A program made the translations under genes and the position numbers. DNA of 64,000 nucleotides from Puccinia triticina (Eukaryota > Basidiomycota > Pucciniomycetes > Pucciniales > Pucciniaceae): contig NC_070571.1 of assembly GCF_026914185.1 (NCBI RefSeq), forward strand, positions 1,612,001-1,676,000. The letters are read 5' to 3'. The notes below the pieces were generated by a model. It was not told the origin of the DNA and ran no database searches. It worked only from the letters and a program-made list of their open reading frames with translations. Positions 35,475 through 46,543 of this stretch are shown piece after piece; position 1 is the first letter of the stretch; each line of letters opens with the position of its first letter.

Positions 35475-37939
35475 CCAAAGGAGTTCTCACAGCGTTCGAG
35501 CAGTCCGGGACGCCCCAGATAGATCAGGGTCTCGTCGTCCGAGTCATATTCAAAGGACTTCAAATTCTGCTCCGCTCTCATTACGAGCCCCTCGGGGACC
35601 CAAGCTGGAATCTCCCTTTTATCAATCAAGTAAGGGATTATCAAAGGCCAATCGGTCTCATCAAGGACGTCGCCAATATCATCCACGAGTGATAAATCAC
35701 TCCGTCGGGACAGCGCGTCAGGAACAATGTTGTCAGCGCCTTTCTTATAACGGATTTCAATGTCCATTTCGGCGAACTCCTCCAGCCAGCGGCAGAGCCG
35801 CTTGGACGGGAGCTTCTGGCATTTCAAATAAACCAGGGACGCATGATCTGTATACACGATGGTTGTGACAACAGCGCCATCTAAATAAACATGCCATTTC
35901 CGCCAAGCGTGGATAATGGCCAACAACTCCCGCTCTTGTGCCGGGTAGTTAATCTGGGCTTTGTTGAGCTTGCAGCTCTCGAAAGCAACCGGGTGCAGAC
36001 GCTCATCGTCGCCATATTGCAACAGTACCGCACCGACAGCAAAGTCTGACGCGTCAGTCTCCATAATGAAGGCCTTAGCTGTATCCGGGGTAAGGAGGAT
36101 TGGTGTAGACACCAGAGCCTCTTTAAGAAAAACAAACGCCGCGTCATGGACGGGCAACCACAAGATCTTTTCGCGTTTCTTTACGCCTCCAGCCGTCAGG
36201 CCATGAAGAGGGGTAGCAATTTTCGCGAAGTTTTTAACATAACGGCGGTAAAACCCGCACAATCCTAAGAAAGCCCGGACGTCATAGACAGTCGTGGGGC
36301 GCGGCCAAGATTGAATACATTCAATCTTTTCTTTCATCGGACGGATTGTGTTAAATCCAACAACGTGGCCTACATACTGCATTTCACGCAAGCCAAAGGA
36401 GCATTTAGCTCCAGAACACTTCAACTCTTCGTCTCGAAGGACTTGGAGAACCGTGCGCACATGCTCGAGGTGCTCGACCTCGGACCTAGAGTACACCAGG
36501 ATGTCATCCAAGTATACTTGGACGAACACATCGATGAATTCCCTCAAGATGTGGGTCATCATACGCTGGAAAGTACTGGGCGCATTAACCAAACCAAAGG
36601 GCATTACGAGCCACTCGAAGTGACCGTATTTAGTCCCGAACGCAGTTTTGGGTACATCATCAGGGGCTATCCTCATCTGATGGAATCCTTGCTGCAAATC
36701 AATCTTGGAAAAGAACCTCGCGCCGCGAAGCGCATCAAAACACTCTTGAATTACCGGCAGCGGGTGCCTGTCTTTCTTCGTGACAGCATTCACCTGCCGG
36801 TAATCAACACACAACCTTACCTTCCCGGAGGAAGGATTTTTAACAAACACAATCGGTGAAGACCACGCCGACGTAGATGGCCGGATAAATCCGGCATCTT
36901 GAAGGCCATTAAGCCTCTCTTTCAGAGTACCCAGCAGGGCTGGCGACAGTTGTCGGACCGGCTGATAAATGGGCGCGGCCGTACCAGTATCAACAAGGTG
37001 CTCAATCACGCGTTTGCGTGTCGAGGCTTTAACAATGGGGGAAAAGAGGTCCGAGAACTCGGCTATTAGCGCACGAAGCTCTTCACCTAACTTCTCCTTC
37101 CCAAACACAGTGGGCAGGTCGGCCGGGCGTTCTTCACGCGGGCCTTCCACGCCCTCCGATTCCGTGAGCGCAAGCAGCTTTTCTGCTGCACCTTCCCAGA
37201 TGCCACGGCGCCTAAAAAATTTGGGTAACAAAACTTCATCCTCGTCCGTCAGCGGCGCGAGGACTGTCTCCTGAATCAAGGAGATAGCGGGCAAGGAAGG
37301 CTGAAAAACGACAACATTACCGCCTGGCCCTTTAAGACGCCACGAGTTGTTTTCCCAATCCGTCGACGAAACGTGCGTCGCGATCCAATCACGACCAAGT
37401 ATCACGTCGTAACTAGCTAACGGCGCGATCCTGCAAACACAAACGAAGTCCACTTCAGAAAAGGAGAAATGGACGTTAGCAAGCCGGTTATCTTTAATTT
37501 TATCACCAAAAGCGCCGGCAACGCAGAACGAAAAGGGTGAATGAAAGATAGGAAGAGAATGAGAAGATACGAATGAAGAAGACACGTAGGACGATCCTGC
37601 GCCCGTGTCAAGAAGAACCCTGGCCAAGCGTCCCTCAACCTCGTGTAGGAAGTCTACACGAATCGTGTTCGACTCAGCAGCCGCGGACGCGGCAGCTAGC
37701 GGAACAGAACTTAAACTATCATATACAACATCAGCGGCGTCCTCAGACGGCTCTGCTGAAGCGGCTGTCCCCACGCCTGGGGCATCAGCTGAACTCAACG
37801 ATGCATCAAACTCAGGGGCGGGTCTTCCACCCTGAGGCTCAATAGGAACTGTGACAAGAGATTGATTTCGAGATATAGGAGAAGGGGGGGAGGCGGTCAC
37901 AGTAACTACAACGGATGTCGACGGGAGAGACGGTTCCAC
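35475..37939 (-). CDS. Gypsy pol, protease-RT-RNase H part
   Basis: Open to the nested insertion. The aspartic protease motif is VLLDTGAGSSYV (residues about 108-119 from 37939). Reverse transcriptase: FIRPSTSAWSSPIVFV, LCVDYRQVN, FFSKIDLQQGFHQM and the catalytic VYLDDILVYS (YLDD at about 476-479). RNase H: METDASDFAVGAVL, QERELLAI and YTDHASL. This part is in the -1 frame relative to gag. The frame is closed upstream by a TGA only about 24 nt before the gag stop, so expression requires a frameshift in that small overlap. No nonsense codon is seen. Confidence 0.93.
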
Positions 37940-37944
37940 GTCGA

Positions 37945-39075
37945 CTAAGCTTTTTTCTTCCCCTTGTCAGTAGGGGGGTGGGCGGCCTCGTACGCCGCTT
38001 GGCGCTCCGTCTTGGGCTCTTTGCAGTCCGCAAGAAGGTGATCCTTCGACCGACAGTTGTAGCAATACAACTTTTTCTTGCCAGCCTTGTCGCCGCCACC
38101 TTCGGTTCGACGCTTGCCGGAACCGGAACCAGAACTTGCCGTCGAAGTCGAAGCTAAAGCGGCGTCGCCACGGTACGCACTATCGTACTCCATGGCCGTA
38201 ACAACAACTTGATCCAAGTCCAACGGGGTACGTTGGACCTGGCAGCGGGTGATCTCTTTGAAAACCCGTTTCGCGAGCCCCCTCGTCAGACAATTGACGA
38301 AGGAAGTGATCGCATCGAAAGGATACCCGTGCGATTTAGCGCGGGACATCCAAGCACGATACCTAGCGTAGAACGCTTGGAGGGTCTCGTTGGGGCCCTG
38401 CTTCAACGCGCCGAGCTCCCTAGCTAGTGCCGCCGGACTGGTACCTAGCGGGCTTAAACGAACCAACCAGTGCTTGAATTCGTCCCAATTCTTGGGGCGA
38501 GTTCCGGCGAGGGCGGCGTCGCAGTAGTCATCTGAGGCCTTACCACCCAAACGGAGGCCGCCAACCTTGTGCCATATGGCGGGGTGGGCGCTGCGATCAT
38601 TTAGGTGTACCGCCAACCTGCTAAGCCAGGTTACGGCATCATCGCCCGGTTGCCCCTTGAACTTCGGGTGCTCTTTGGGCCAGTACTTGAGGACTTTCAA
38701 CGGGTCCTCCTCGTACACGGTCTTCAACGGCTCCGCGTCGACGGGCGGGGCTGGACCAAAACGATTGGAATCCGTCGGTTCCTTCTTCACGGGTCCGTCG
38801 AGATTCATCTGCCCAACAATATGGGTCAACATCTTAACAACGTCACTACTATTCGTCGTAGTGTGACTTACAGCATCATTATCGTATCCGATGAGATCCT
38901 CCTGGCATTGAGGGAGGTCTCTGTGGTTATCGTACCACAGACGCTCGGCTGGGTTCATCGCCTCGACCTCGCGTTTCGAGTATCGGACGCCATCCTGCGG
39001 GGGTTGAGGGACAACCTCGCCGCCAACGGTAGGAAGAGGTTGCTTCCCACTTGGGGGACTATGACCAACGGGCAT
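37945..39075 (-). CDS. Gypsy gag with CCHC zinc knuckle
   Basis: 376 residues from the ATG of MPVGHSPPSGKQ. The capsid-like middle includes LKYWPKEHPKFKGQPGDDAV, WLSRLAVHLND and ARYRAWMSRAKSHGYPFDA. The C-terminus has a basic patch and one CX2CX4HX4C knuckle (CYNCRSKDHLLADC). It ends GKKKA-stop, with six A residues just before the stop, the likely site for slippage into pol. Confidence 0.9.
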   Translation of the reverse strand: MPVGHSPPSGKQPLPTVGGEVVPQPPQDGVRYSKREVEAMNPAERLWYDNHRDLPQCQEDLIGYDNDAVSHTTTNSSDVVKMLTHIVGQMNLDGPVKKEPTDSNRFGPAPPVDAEPLKTVYEEDPLKVLKYWPKEHPKFKGQPGDDAVTWLSRLAVHLNDRSAHPAIWHKVGGLRLGGKASDDYCDAALAGTRPKNWDEFKHWLVRLSPLGTSPAALARELGALKQGPNETLQAFYARYRAWMSRAKSHGYPFDAITSFVNCLTRGLAKRVFKEITRCQVQRTPLDLDQVVVTAMEYDSAYRGDAALASTSTASSGSGSGKRRTEGGGDKAGKKKLYCYNCRSKDHLLADCKEPKTERQAAYEAAHPPTDKGKKKA

Positions 39076-39383
39076 CTAATCACGGACAGAAACAAAAAAC
39101 AAAAGGATAATTTCGACACGTCAGTGACTGTGAAGAAAAAACACCAGACGAATGCGCGCGCAGCACGCCAAGCAGGACCCTGCCCCAGAGGACCAGTCGA
39201 CAAGAGACTGGGGACTCCAACTGAGGCAACCGTGACCCAGACCAAACCAAAGAGATGTCTAATCTTACGTTTTTTATTTGCCGAAGCGCGAAGAAAAAGA
39301 CTACGATTTTAAAGGGTTGTTTGATTGGTATTATAGGGAAAGCGGTGCCGAAAGTGGAGTCGAAAAACGTCGGAACGTAAAAA

Positions 39384-39397
39384 GGAACTCGCTACCA
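39384..39397 (-). other. Gypsy primer-binding site (tRNA-Met type)
   Basis: On the minus strand TGGTAGCGAGTTCC starts 2 nt after the 5' LTR. TGGTAGCG is complementary to the CGCTACCA 3' end known for fungal initiator tRNA-Met. The match of the remaining bases to this organism's tRNA is untested. Confidence 0.65.
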
Positions 39398-39399
39398 CT

Positions 39400-39821
39400 T
39401 GTAGTCGGGCAGGCTACAAGGCTATGAAAATGGGCCTGCGGCGGAGCAAAGCTACACGCGGCTAAATGACAAAGAAAAGGTGTCTGGATTTCCAACGACA
39501 GGGGATGGATGCGGGAAACAGACATACAAGAGAGGCCCTTTTATAAGGGCCGACAATGGAAAAGAGAACCAAACAACAAGAAGAAAACGATGAATGATAA
39601 TTCAACGGTACAGACAATATGGGCGTGTACAGGTCACGCCTTGTCTGAGAAAAGAAAGAAGAAACGAAACCAACAACCCTTTGCGTGCAGTACGCAGGGG
39701 CTTCGGCACCTCTAACTCCTGGCTCGTGCGGAGCCGGAGCCGGAGCCGGAAAAACCTAACACGCGTACAGCGCGCCCCTAGTATGGGCGCCTGTCGCGTA
39801 GCCAATTGTAGCACGGCTACA
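39400..39821 (-). repeat. Gypsy 5' LTR
   Basis: 422 bp, differs from the other LTR at one base seen (AAAGAAAAGG versus AAAGAAGAGG). Confidence 0.95.
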
Positions 39822-40583
39822 GGAGGAGAGAAGTGTGTCCAAACCAGTTCGAGTTCAGTGACAGAACCTCCCTAGGACTGGTCGCAACAGCCCGAACCAG
39901 CATCGGCAATCCCCTTCAAAACCATTACGCGTGGGCCTCAATTCGACAGGCGGAAATACATTGATCCGAATCTGAATCGGTTCCAAACTCAGCGACTCTT
40001 GCTGACGGGATGAGGAGGAAGCAATGCGACAGAGTGAGACGGACTTATCCCAGGGCCAGGTCAGAAAAGAAAAGGGATCATTGGATCAATGGAAAGCTTC
40101 TACATGCCAATCAGGACTTGAAGCGTGTTTAGAGCTTTGCGACTCTTTCGAACGCTGAAACTCAGGCGGTCTCAAGCCACGCGCCTGGCAATGCCAATCA
40201 ACGTCCCCATCAGCCCCCATCCCCCTTATAACCTGCCCAGGCCCGCCCCTCTGACACTGTTCACAAAATAAGCAAGAGGTCAGGACCGAATAGATCCATT
40301 CTCTCTTACAAGCCAGTCTGGTCGCTGATGATCTGAATTATGTGTTGACCTTCAGCTTATTGGCCAGTCATTGAAACCAGCACCACTTCTCACAACAAAT
40401 CGTACACCCCACCTGGTTTCTTCACTTGCAGCTGGCCAGCTCGCTCGAAATTAATACATATTTCGGCCTACCCAGTGTTCGTATTTCGTCTCTGTCTTCA
40501 ACATAGCAGCACATCAACCTGGGCCCCCTGGCTGAATAAATCCACCTCATATACCTTACTTAAGAAGAAAATAGCTTTCGGAG

Positions 40584-41039
40584 ATGAATGTCCAGGTTGG
40601 TTGGATGATCGCAATCGCATCGTTTCTAGCTAGCGTGGCACCAAATCCAATATTAATACGCCTTCACAAGTTTAAGCCCTCACATGATGCGCGAGCGCCC
40701 CGGGGTGAGATTTTTGCAACCAAGTACTTGGCAATGCACGACTGTCCCGATAAAAAAATCACCAAGTTTGCCGTCGGGAAGGCGTACCCCGTGACGGAAG
40801 ACAAAGCCCTGACCCTGACCGTCATGGACGATACCGGACTGATTCATCTCGAAAATAAGAGTGATGACACCATTTTCACATACAGCGCACGGAATTTCCA
40901 AACCAACCATTGGATCTTGAACCAGAGTGTGACACCAAGAGAAGCTCACCAATTTCATGCTACCCATAATGGTTTTTTGTATGTACTTCAATATAAAGTG
41001 TTACCACGCGATTTGCAATTCGGCGGGGTCACGTCTTAG
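40584..41039 (+). CDS. small secreted protein candidate
   Basis: 151 codons, no intron, ATG in a clean context after an AT-rich leader. Residues 1-20 have a short polar start, a hydrophobic core (GWMIAIASFLASVAP) and a plausible signal-peptidase site. The mature part is polar with only one cysteine (MHDCPDK) and no membrane segment or recognised domain. Predicted beta-like stretches are ALTLTVMDDTGLIHL and GFLYVLQYKVLP. It stands alone, 760 bp from the young Gypsy LTR. In a rust, such genes are often effector candidates; that is inference from size, signal peptide and repeat-rich setting, and no homologue was recognised. Confidence 0.6.
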   Translation: MNVQVGWMIAIASFLASVAPNPILIRLHKFKPSHDARAPRGEIFATKYLAMHDCPDKKITKFAVGKAYPVTEDKALTLTVMDDTGLIHLENKSDDTIFTYSARNFQTNHWILNQSVTPREAHQFHATHNGFLYVLQYKVLPRDLQFGGVTS

Positions 41040-41310
41040 CTTTGTTACGAGGAACTGTCCGATTGCATGTTAGAATCTTGCTGCTCTGATAAACTTTACC
41101 TCGCAATATTTTTGAATCTGCTTTACCTTGTCAATAATTCTAATCAACTTGACCTTTTCAATATTCCTGTCCAATAAATTTGATTCTTGGTTACCACCAA
41201 TTAGGGGGATTCAAAGTTTGCCATGCATGTACTTTTGAAAATTGGTGTTCAAGGCTTTTCTTGAACACCAACATTCAAGCAGGTTTGGGGTGTAGTACAA
41301 TGTGACTTTC

Positions 41311-41370
41311 ATGCACTTTTGCAACTCCGTGTTCAAGAATGAACCTGAACACCAACTTGCAAAAGTGCAT
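41311..41370. repeat. 14-bp perfect inverted repeat, 32-bp loop
   Basis: ATGCACTTTTGCAA at 41311-41324 and its reverse complement at 41357-41370. The surrounding sequence repeats GTGTTCAAG/GAACACCAA words in both orientations. Confidence 0.8.
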
Positions 41371-42501
41371 GCAAGTTAACAATGTACTTCACACAAGTCC
41401 TTCCCATGCTTTCCAGGTGCAAGCACCCTCCCATCAGTGAGAGACTTGCACATAATGTCAAGTTTCTTGTATGAGCAAATGTACCAGCTAAACGGCTATA
41501 GGGACCACCAAGACTCCCCAATGACCTTCAAGATGATCAAGTGTTAGAAAGCTGATAATACTATTGTAATACTTGTGATTTGCTATATAATCTCCACTGT
41601 CCAAAACATAAAAAACAGCATCAATCTGTTCTATTCAAAACATTGTGTACATTTGGCCATAGGCTAATCATCTGTCACAGGAATTACAGATTGATTGCGG
41701 AGGTAGACCACTACCACACCCCTCAGAGCCCCTTTGACACTGAAAAATGGCTCTCTAAACACAATTAGAAGCCATAATAAAGCCACTACCAATTTTTTGC
41801 AAAATATAGGCAAGAAGCTAGGCTCCATTTCACCATTTTGGGTTTTGTTCAGATGCTGAGGTGTGGGTGTTACAGGAGGCTGAGCGCAAAAAATCACAAA
41901 ATTTTATGAAAATCCCATTATTGTCAGGTCACAACTCCAACTTTACTTGTAAGCCTCTACTCTAGAGAGGCTCATTTAAGCTTGGCTCTGCTAGTCTTGC
42001 AGAGAAATACTTGTAATTCTCTTCTGGCTAGTAGTAGGTGAACCCACATTCATTTCTTCTCTTATCTCTCTCTCTCTTATGTTTCAGTTATAGAGAGAAC
42101 TGCTCTGCATTCTCTCCTGGCCAGCCTCACAAAATCCAAAAGCCCCACCATTTGTGACTAGAACCTTGCAAAGGCTCCAGCCTTGTCCCACATTTCCCCC
42201 TTTCCACATCATCATAAGTGAGGTTCACCATTCCAGTGGAACCTTACATTGGCTCAAGGGTGTAGCTCAACATGAATTACATGAAATTTTTCAACTCAGT
42301 ATTCAAGATCAAAATTAAAGAGTAGGTTGTAAAATTAAATGCATGTCACACCTACCCAATTTTGAAACCCCCTATAAAATTTGGAAAGATTGCATTTACA
42401 TTTTCAATCAATAGGGGGGTTCAGTTTGCCTTGAAATTGGTAGATTTTACGGTATAGTTTGTCTGCTTATGCACACTTCCTAAGAGACATGGCTATTTGA
42501 T

Positions 42502-43672
42502 CCATTGGTTCTAAACTGAAGATAAATTCACTATTATCTTTGGTTTGGAACCAATGGGAGGGCAGAGCTGGATGGAGCTGGGAGGAGCTGGGTCAGAACC
42601 GCGGAAAACAAGGTTACCACATGCTTCTGACCAGTATTGCCCAAGTTTTTTTCATATCCCCCCTAATCCCTAACCCCTAACCCCTAAAACCTGCCCCCTA
42701 ACAACAATGGGCCTTTGCTACACAGATATTGGTATAGTATGTTGGTATAGTATAGTTATTGTGTTTTTTTTGGTCCAATAACAGTACTGTTATTTCCATT
42801 TTCCATAATGAAATTTTAATACTATATCCAATTGCATGAGGATTTTTTTTTTTTTTTGAAAATACTATATCCAAATGAAGGAAGAAACAAAAAAAACATC
42901 AATACTATACTGGCCAGATGTGGCCAGTACCACTACTCAGTTGGGATGAAAATCTATCTATTTCTTGGGATTGGGGATCAGAGCACCCAAAGCCTTTCCG
43001 GCCTCAGCAAAGTCCCCTGAGAGGGAAAAATCCTCACAAAGCCACCTAAGGCTGCTGAAGGATTTTGAAGTAGTTGAAGGGAACAGACGACCATTTCTGG
43101 AGCCACACATGTCTGCAGCCACAGAGAACAATCTCTAAACAGAACAAGACCTACCCGGTGTTCCTAAATAAGCCCTTGCTATTGCCGCAAGCACCAGGTA
43201 GGTGGCATGGTTCACCTGTACAATCATCAGGAGCCCACATGTCATTGCCTTATGTTTACACCTGGTTAATTGCATTATCCTGGTAAACAGGGGCAAAAAA
43301 AGTTACTACACCTGTATTTTTTGTTTCAGAGAAAAACCACAGAATACTATACGGGCCAATTGCAGCAAGGGCCAATACTAGTACACTTATTAGTATAGGG
43401 TGGTATAACCCGACCTATACAATAACAGAAAGGCCTGGTTATAGTAGAGTATAGTATAGGCCCATTGTTGCCCCTAACCCCAAAATGGGGGATGGGGACA
43501 GGGGGGATTGAACTGGAAACCTGCCTATTAGCTGGGCTATGAAACATTTTCTGCATAGGGCTGTTTGGGAGAATTTATTACCCAGGCCAGCTCCAATCAG
43601 CTCCATCCAGCTCTGCCCTCCCATTGGTTCCAAACCAAAGATAATGGCAAATTTATCTTTGGTTTAAAGCCA
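42502..43672. mobile_element. inverted-repeat element (foldback or TIR type)
   Basis: A 48-bp segment at 42533-42580 is repeated perfectly inverted at 43598-43645 (contains GGAACCAATGGGAGGGCAGA). Weaker inverted similarity extends outward (TTGATCCA, CTTATGCA) and inward (CAACAATGGGCCT, TATAGTATAG). Each end is also self-complementary (CCATTGGTT...AACCAATGG). The 1-kb middle has no open frame of note, so a non-autonomous DNA element is likely. Exact ends and target duplication were not resolved. Confidence 0.65.
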
Positions 43673-44844
43673 AAGAATTGGATCAACACAGGTGCTTCCT
43701 AACTATGCATAAGGAAGTCCTTCAGCAATGCCTAAACTTTAAAGGATTTGCTGAAAGCTTTATGAGGTCTCATCTGCAGTTTTGCACATACCTAAGGGTT
43801 GTATTTGTTGCAACCCCCTGTGGTAAGTTTGATTGAAGGCAACCAAACAATATTGGTCTCTGTGACCAATCCTATGTTGGTGGGGCCCACTGAGACATTA
43901 CAACAAAGGAATAATGTATTGGTGGGCCCCAACAATATTATTGCTCTCCTGGACCCAATTTCATGATTCTCCATCACTTTAAGCCCTTCATATCTAAATT
44001 CTCAAGTAATTGTGAACAATCCAACAGCTCTTCTACTTTTAGCATTGAGTAACCATTTAGATTTGCTTATAATAGTGACCTTTTGTTGCTGTTTGCAAGC
44101 TTCAAAATATTGGAGAGAGCCAATCTTTTGCAGCTTAACACAGTTCAATTGGACCCAAAAGCTTCAATAATGGCAAATGGATCCCTTTGAATCCTGCCAG
44201 TACATTTTTAAATGTACATCTCCGACCAAGATGTCTTGATAACTCAGGATTAGGTGGGCAGGCAGGGCAGACTCAGCAGAGGAGTCTTCTAAGGCACACT
44301 CCCATTGATGAATAAGGGGTTTCAAAGTAGACCCGCACATGCAACTTGCACGGCAAGGCAAGCCAGTGTTCAACTCAAATGTTGAACATTGACTTGCAGT
44401 CTCCCCGCAAAACTGGGTTATGCAAAGTGACATGCATGCACGCATGGGTTTACTTTGAAAACCCCTAATATGTTTGCTATTGAGCATATGGAGGAGGAGG
44501 ATTTACTGATCCACCCAACGAACAGCCAGCTTGATGAGCACGTGCCAGAATTGGATTTGTGGACGCAAATGTATTACTGCGTACATAGCTTTTCCCGCCC
44601 CTTCCCTAGAAGTTACGAAGAGTTTCTCTTTCATCAAGAGAACAAAGATATGTAGAGAAAAAGGTTGACGGTGCAAGCAGCAATATATGACAGCAAGACG
44701 AGATAGCTTGAACGAACAAAAAAATCAAGTATGTAGAATCGTGATGGGCTTGTTGACTGGGATCTCTATGTATTTGTAAAGGCAGAAAAACGTCATAAAT
44801 AATACCCGAAGGAAGAAGAGAAAAACAGAAATGGAAGCGAAAGT

Positions 44845-45677
44845 TCAAGCTTTGAGCTCTTCAAAAGCAGCTTGGAGGTCCTGAAAAAGAAAAGCAGTAA
44901 GAGGAAATAATATCAGTTTGAAGTCCAGGTTTACAATTATGTTGGTCAGAAGAATGTCATCTTTGTATAAATACGTACGGCGTTATCAGGTTCAAACTCT
45001 AAACCCAGGAGAGCAGCGTCCTTAGCCTCTTCGATGTGGCCTAAACCTTGCAACGCTTTGGCTTTACGGAAGTGACCCTTGTTCCAGTTCCTTTTGAGTT
45101 GGATGACCACTTCGGCGTCACATAAAGCTTCTACCCACATCTTCGCTGCAGAGTAAGCGGCCGCACGATTGCATAAGATGACGCTCAGCTCTTCTCGAAT
45201 CCAGACCGAAGGTTCAAACAATGGCCTGGTGGATGCTGCGTTGGCAGCGACGGTATACATTTCGATCGCCTTGTTGAAATCGTTCGCCTTGAATGCTGTG
45301 TTTCCTTCTTCCTTCAAGGCCGTAATTTGAGCAGATCGGGGATTGTTTTGGACCATTTGTGGGGGTGGTGGACAGTGTGGCATGGGTGCTCGGGCCAGGT
45401 ACTGGGACAAGTCATTGATGATCGCAAGAGTATCTTGGAGTAGTTTTTGTTCGGCTGGTTTCTGAGTAGCAGCTGATTTGCCCGGGAGAGAGACCTGGTG
45501 AGTTTCCGGATCGAACGAGAGGTTGTGGATCGTGATAAGTTCGTCTAGTGGTGTTGGGTCTGGTAGCTCGATTTTCGGAGCACCATGGCCACCACAGCAG
45601 CCGCCACCACCGCCATGGGGCTCGGGCGGGGCTTGCAGATGGGCAGTCGGATTATGAGATGAGAAAGCTGGTGGCAT
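44845..45677 (-). CDS. SEC72: Sec72-like TPR subunit of the post-translational ER translocon
   Basis: Peripheral subunit of the Sec62/63-71-72 complex, which helps import of completed precursors at the ER membrane. Exon 1 (45677-44979) and exon 2 (44880-44845) are joined by a GTACGT...TTCAG intron; total 244 residues. The N-terminal half carries LSFDPETHQVSLPG and a PPPPQ linker followed by NPRSAQITALKEEGNTAF. The TPR region contains DFNKAIEMYTVAANAA, a RPLFEPS / REELSVILCNRAAAYS block, and WNKGHFRKAKALQGLGHIEE. The RP-EP-RE-NRA pattern is what I remember of fungal Sec72. Splicing replaces an unlikely tail by DLQAAFEELKA. The ATG chosen (MPPAFSSHN) is preferred over an upstream in-frame Met because of length. 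A generic TPR co-chaperone is the alternative. Confidence 0.8.
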
Positions 45678-46543
45678 TTTGGATTCCTTCGTTAGAGTTA
45701 GACAGGAAGATATAAGCAAAGGTTTGGGTGCAGAATTCTGGAAAGGAAACTAACTTGGTCTTGTTGATGGTATCGTCTGGTGTAGGAAGACTGGTGATGT
45801 TGAGCTGGGCAAGGCGTTCCAGGTGTGACGTGACACATCAACCTGGCAAGGTGTCTGGACGAGTGGAGGGCCAGCTGTGACAGAGCATGAAACACCTCGC
45901 CAACCGACATGTCACGAGCGCATACTCAAACAACACATGCAGCTGTCCTCCATCGAGAGGTGGTCCAGGACCACTAGAAATAATAATGTAAATATGTATG
46001 TAATATTTGTGCTGTCCAAAATTGTCTCGATATTCGAATCTTTCGTCATTAAAAGGCTGGGTTTGGCTGGCACTGTCGGCAATAATCTTTTTTATCCAAT
46101 AGAATTATGCATCATAAAAACTGGACTATCTTTATGACTTGACTGTGATAGTGGCAGCCAAACGGGGCCTAAATCCAGTTGCAAAATCTCCATCAGCACC
46201 AAGTGACTGCTCCCCACCCAACCACCACTCACGGGGGGATTTGCATAGTTCAGTTAACATTTGTGGTCCGTTGATGTAAATATCCCACCAAATAATTTAC
46301 ACCCAATGGTTAACATCCTGCTGCCAAGTCTCGCAGAGATCAATAAACCTTTGAGTGACTCCCTTGCACAATCACATCAATCCTCGTGGCCTATAAGTAC
46401 TACACTGTCATGGTCTTACTGTATGATGACTTCTTACATTAATGGGCACATCTGGGAATTCATAGGATAGTCGGAGCAGGATCTCGAACAGAATTTTGAT
46501 AAGAGAGGTCTATTTATGGGGGTGTTGTATTTAGCCAGTGAGA
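45678..46543. other. intergenic
   Basis: Upstream region of the Sec72-like gene and downstream region of TSC13. Nothing else supported. Confidence 0.5.

Larger units (their letters stand above)
32437..39821 (-). mobile_element. Ty3/Gypsy LTR retrotransposon, nearly intact
   Basis: Complete element read on the minus strand, with 422-bp LTRs at both ends. The LTRs start TGTAG and end CTACA and differ at one base that I could see. The sequence GGAG precedes the left LTR and follows the right LTR, consistent with a 4-bp target duplication. Order from the right: 5' LTR, primer site, gag, pol (protease, RT, RNase H, integrase), polypurine tract, 3' LTR. Pol is broken only by a later 1.23-kb insertion. 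The LTR identity implies recent transposition. Confidence 0.93.
41040..44844. other. repeat-rich interval without genes
   Basis: AT-rich DNA with low-complexity tracts (T-run at 42843-42857, TATAGTA words) and the inverted repeats annotated separately. No coding or RNA gene is supported. Confidence 0.5.
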
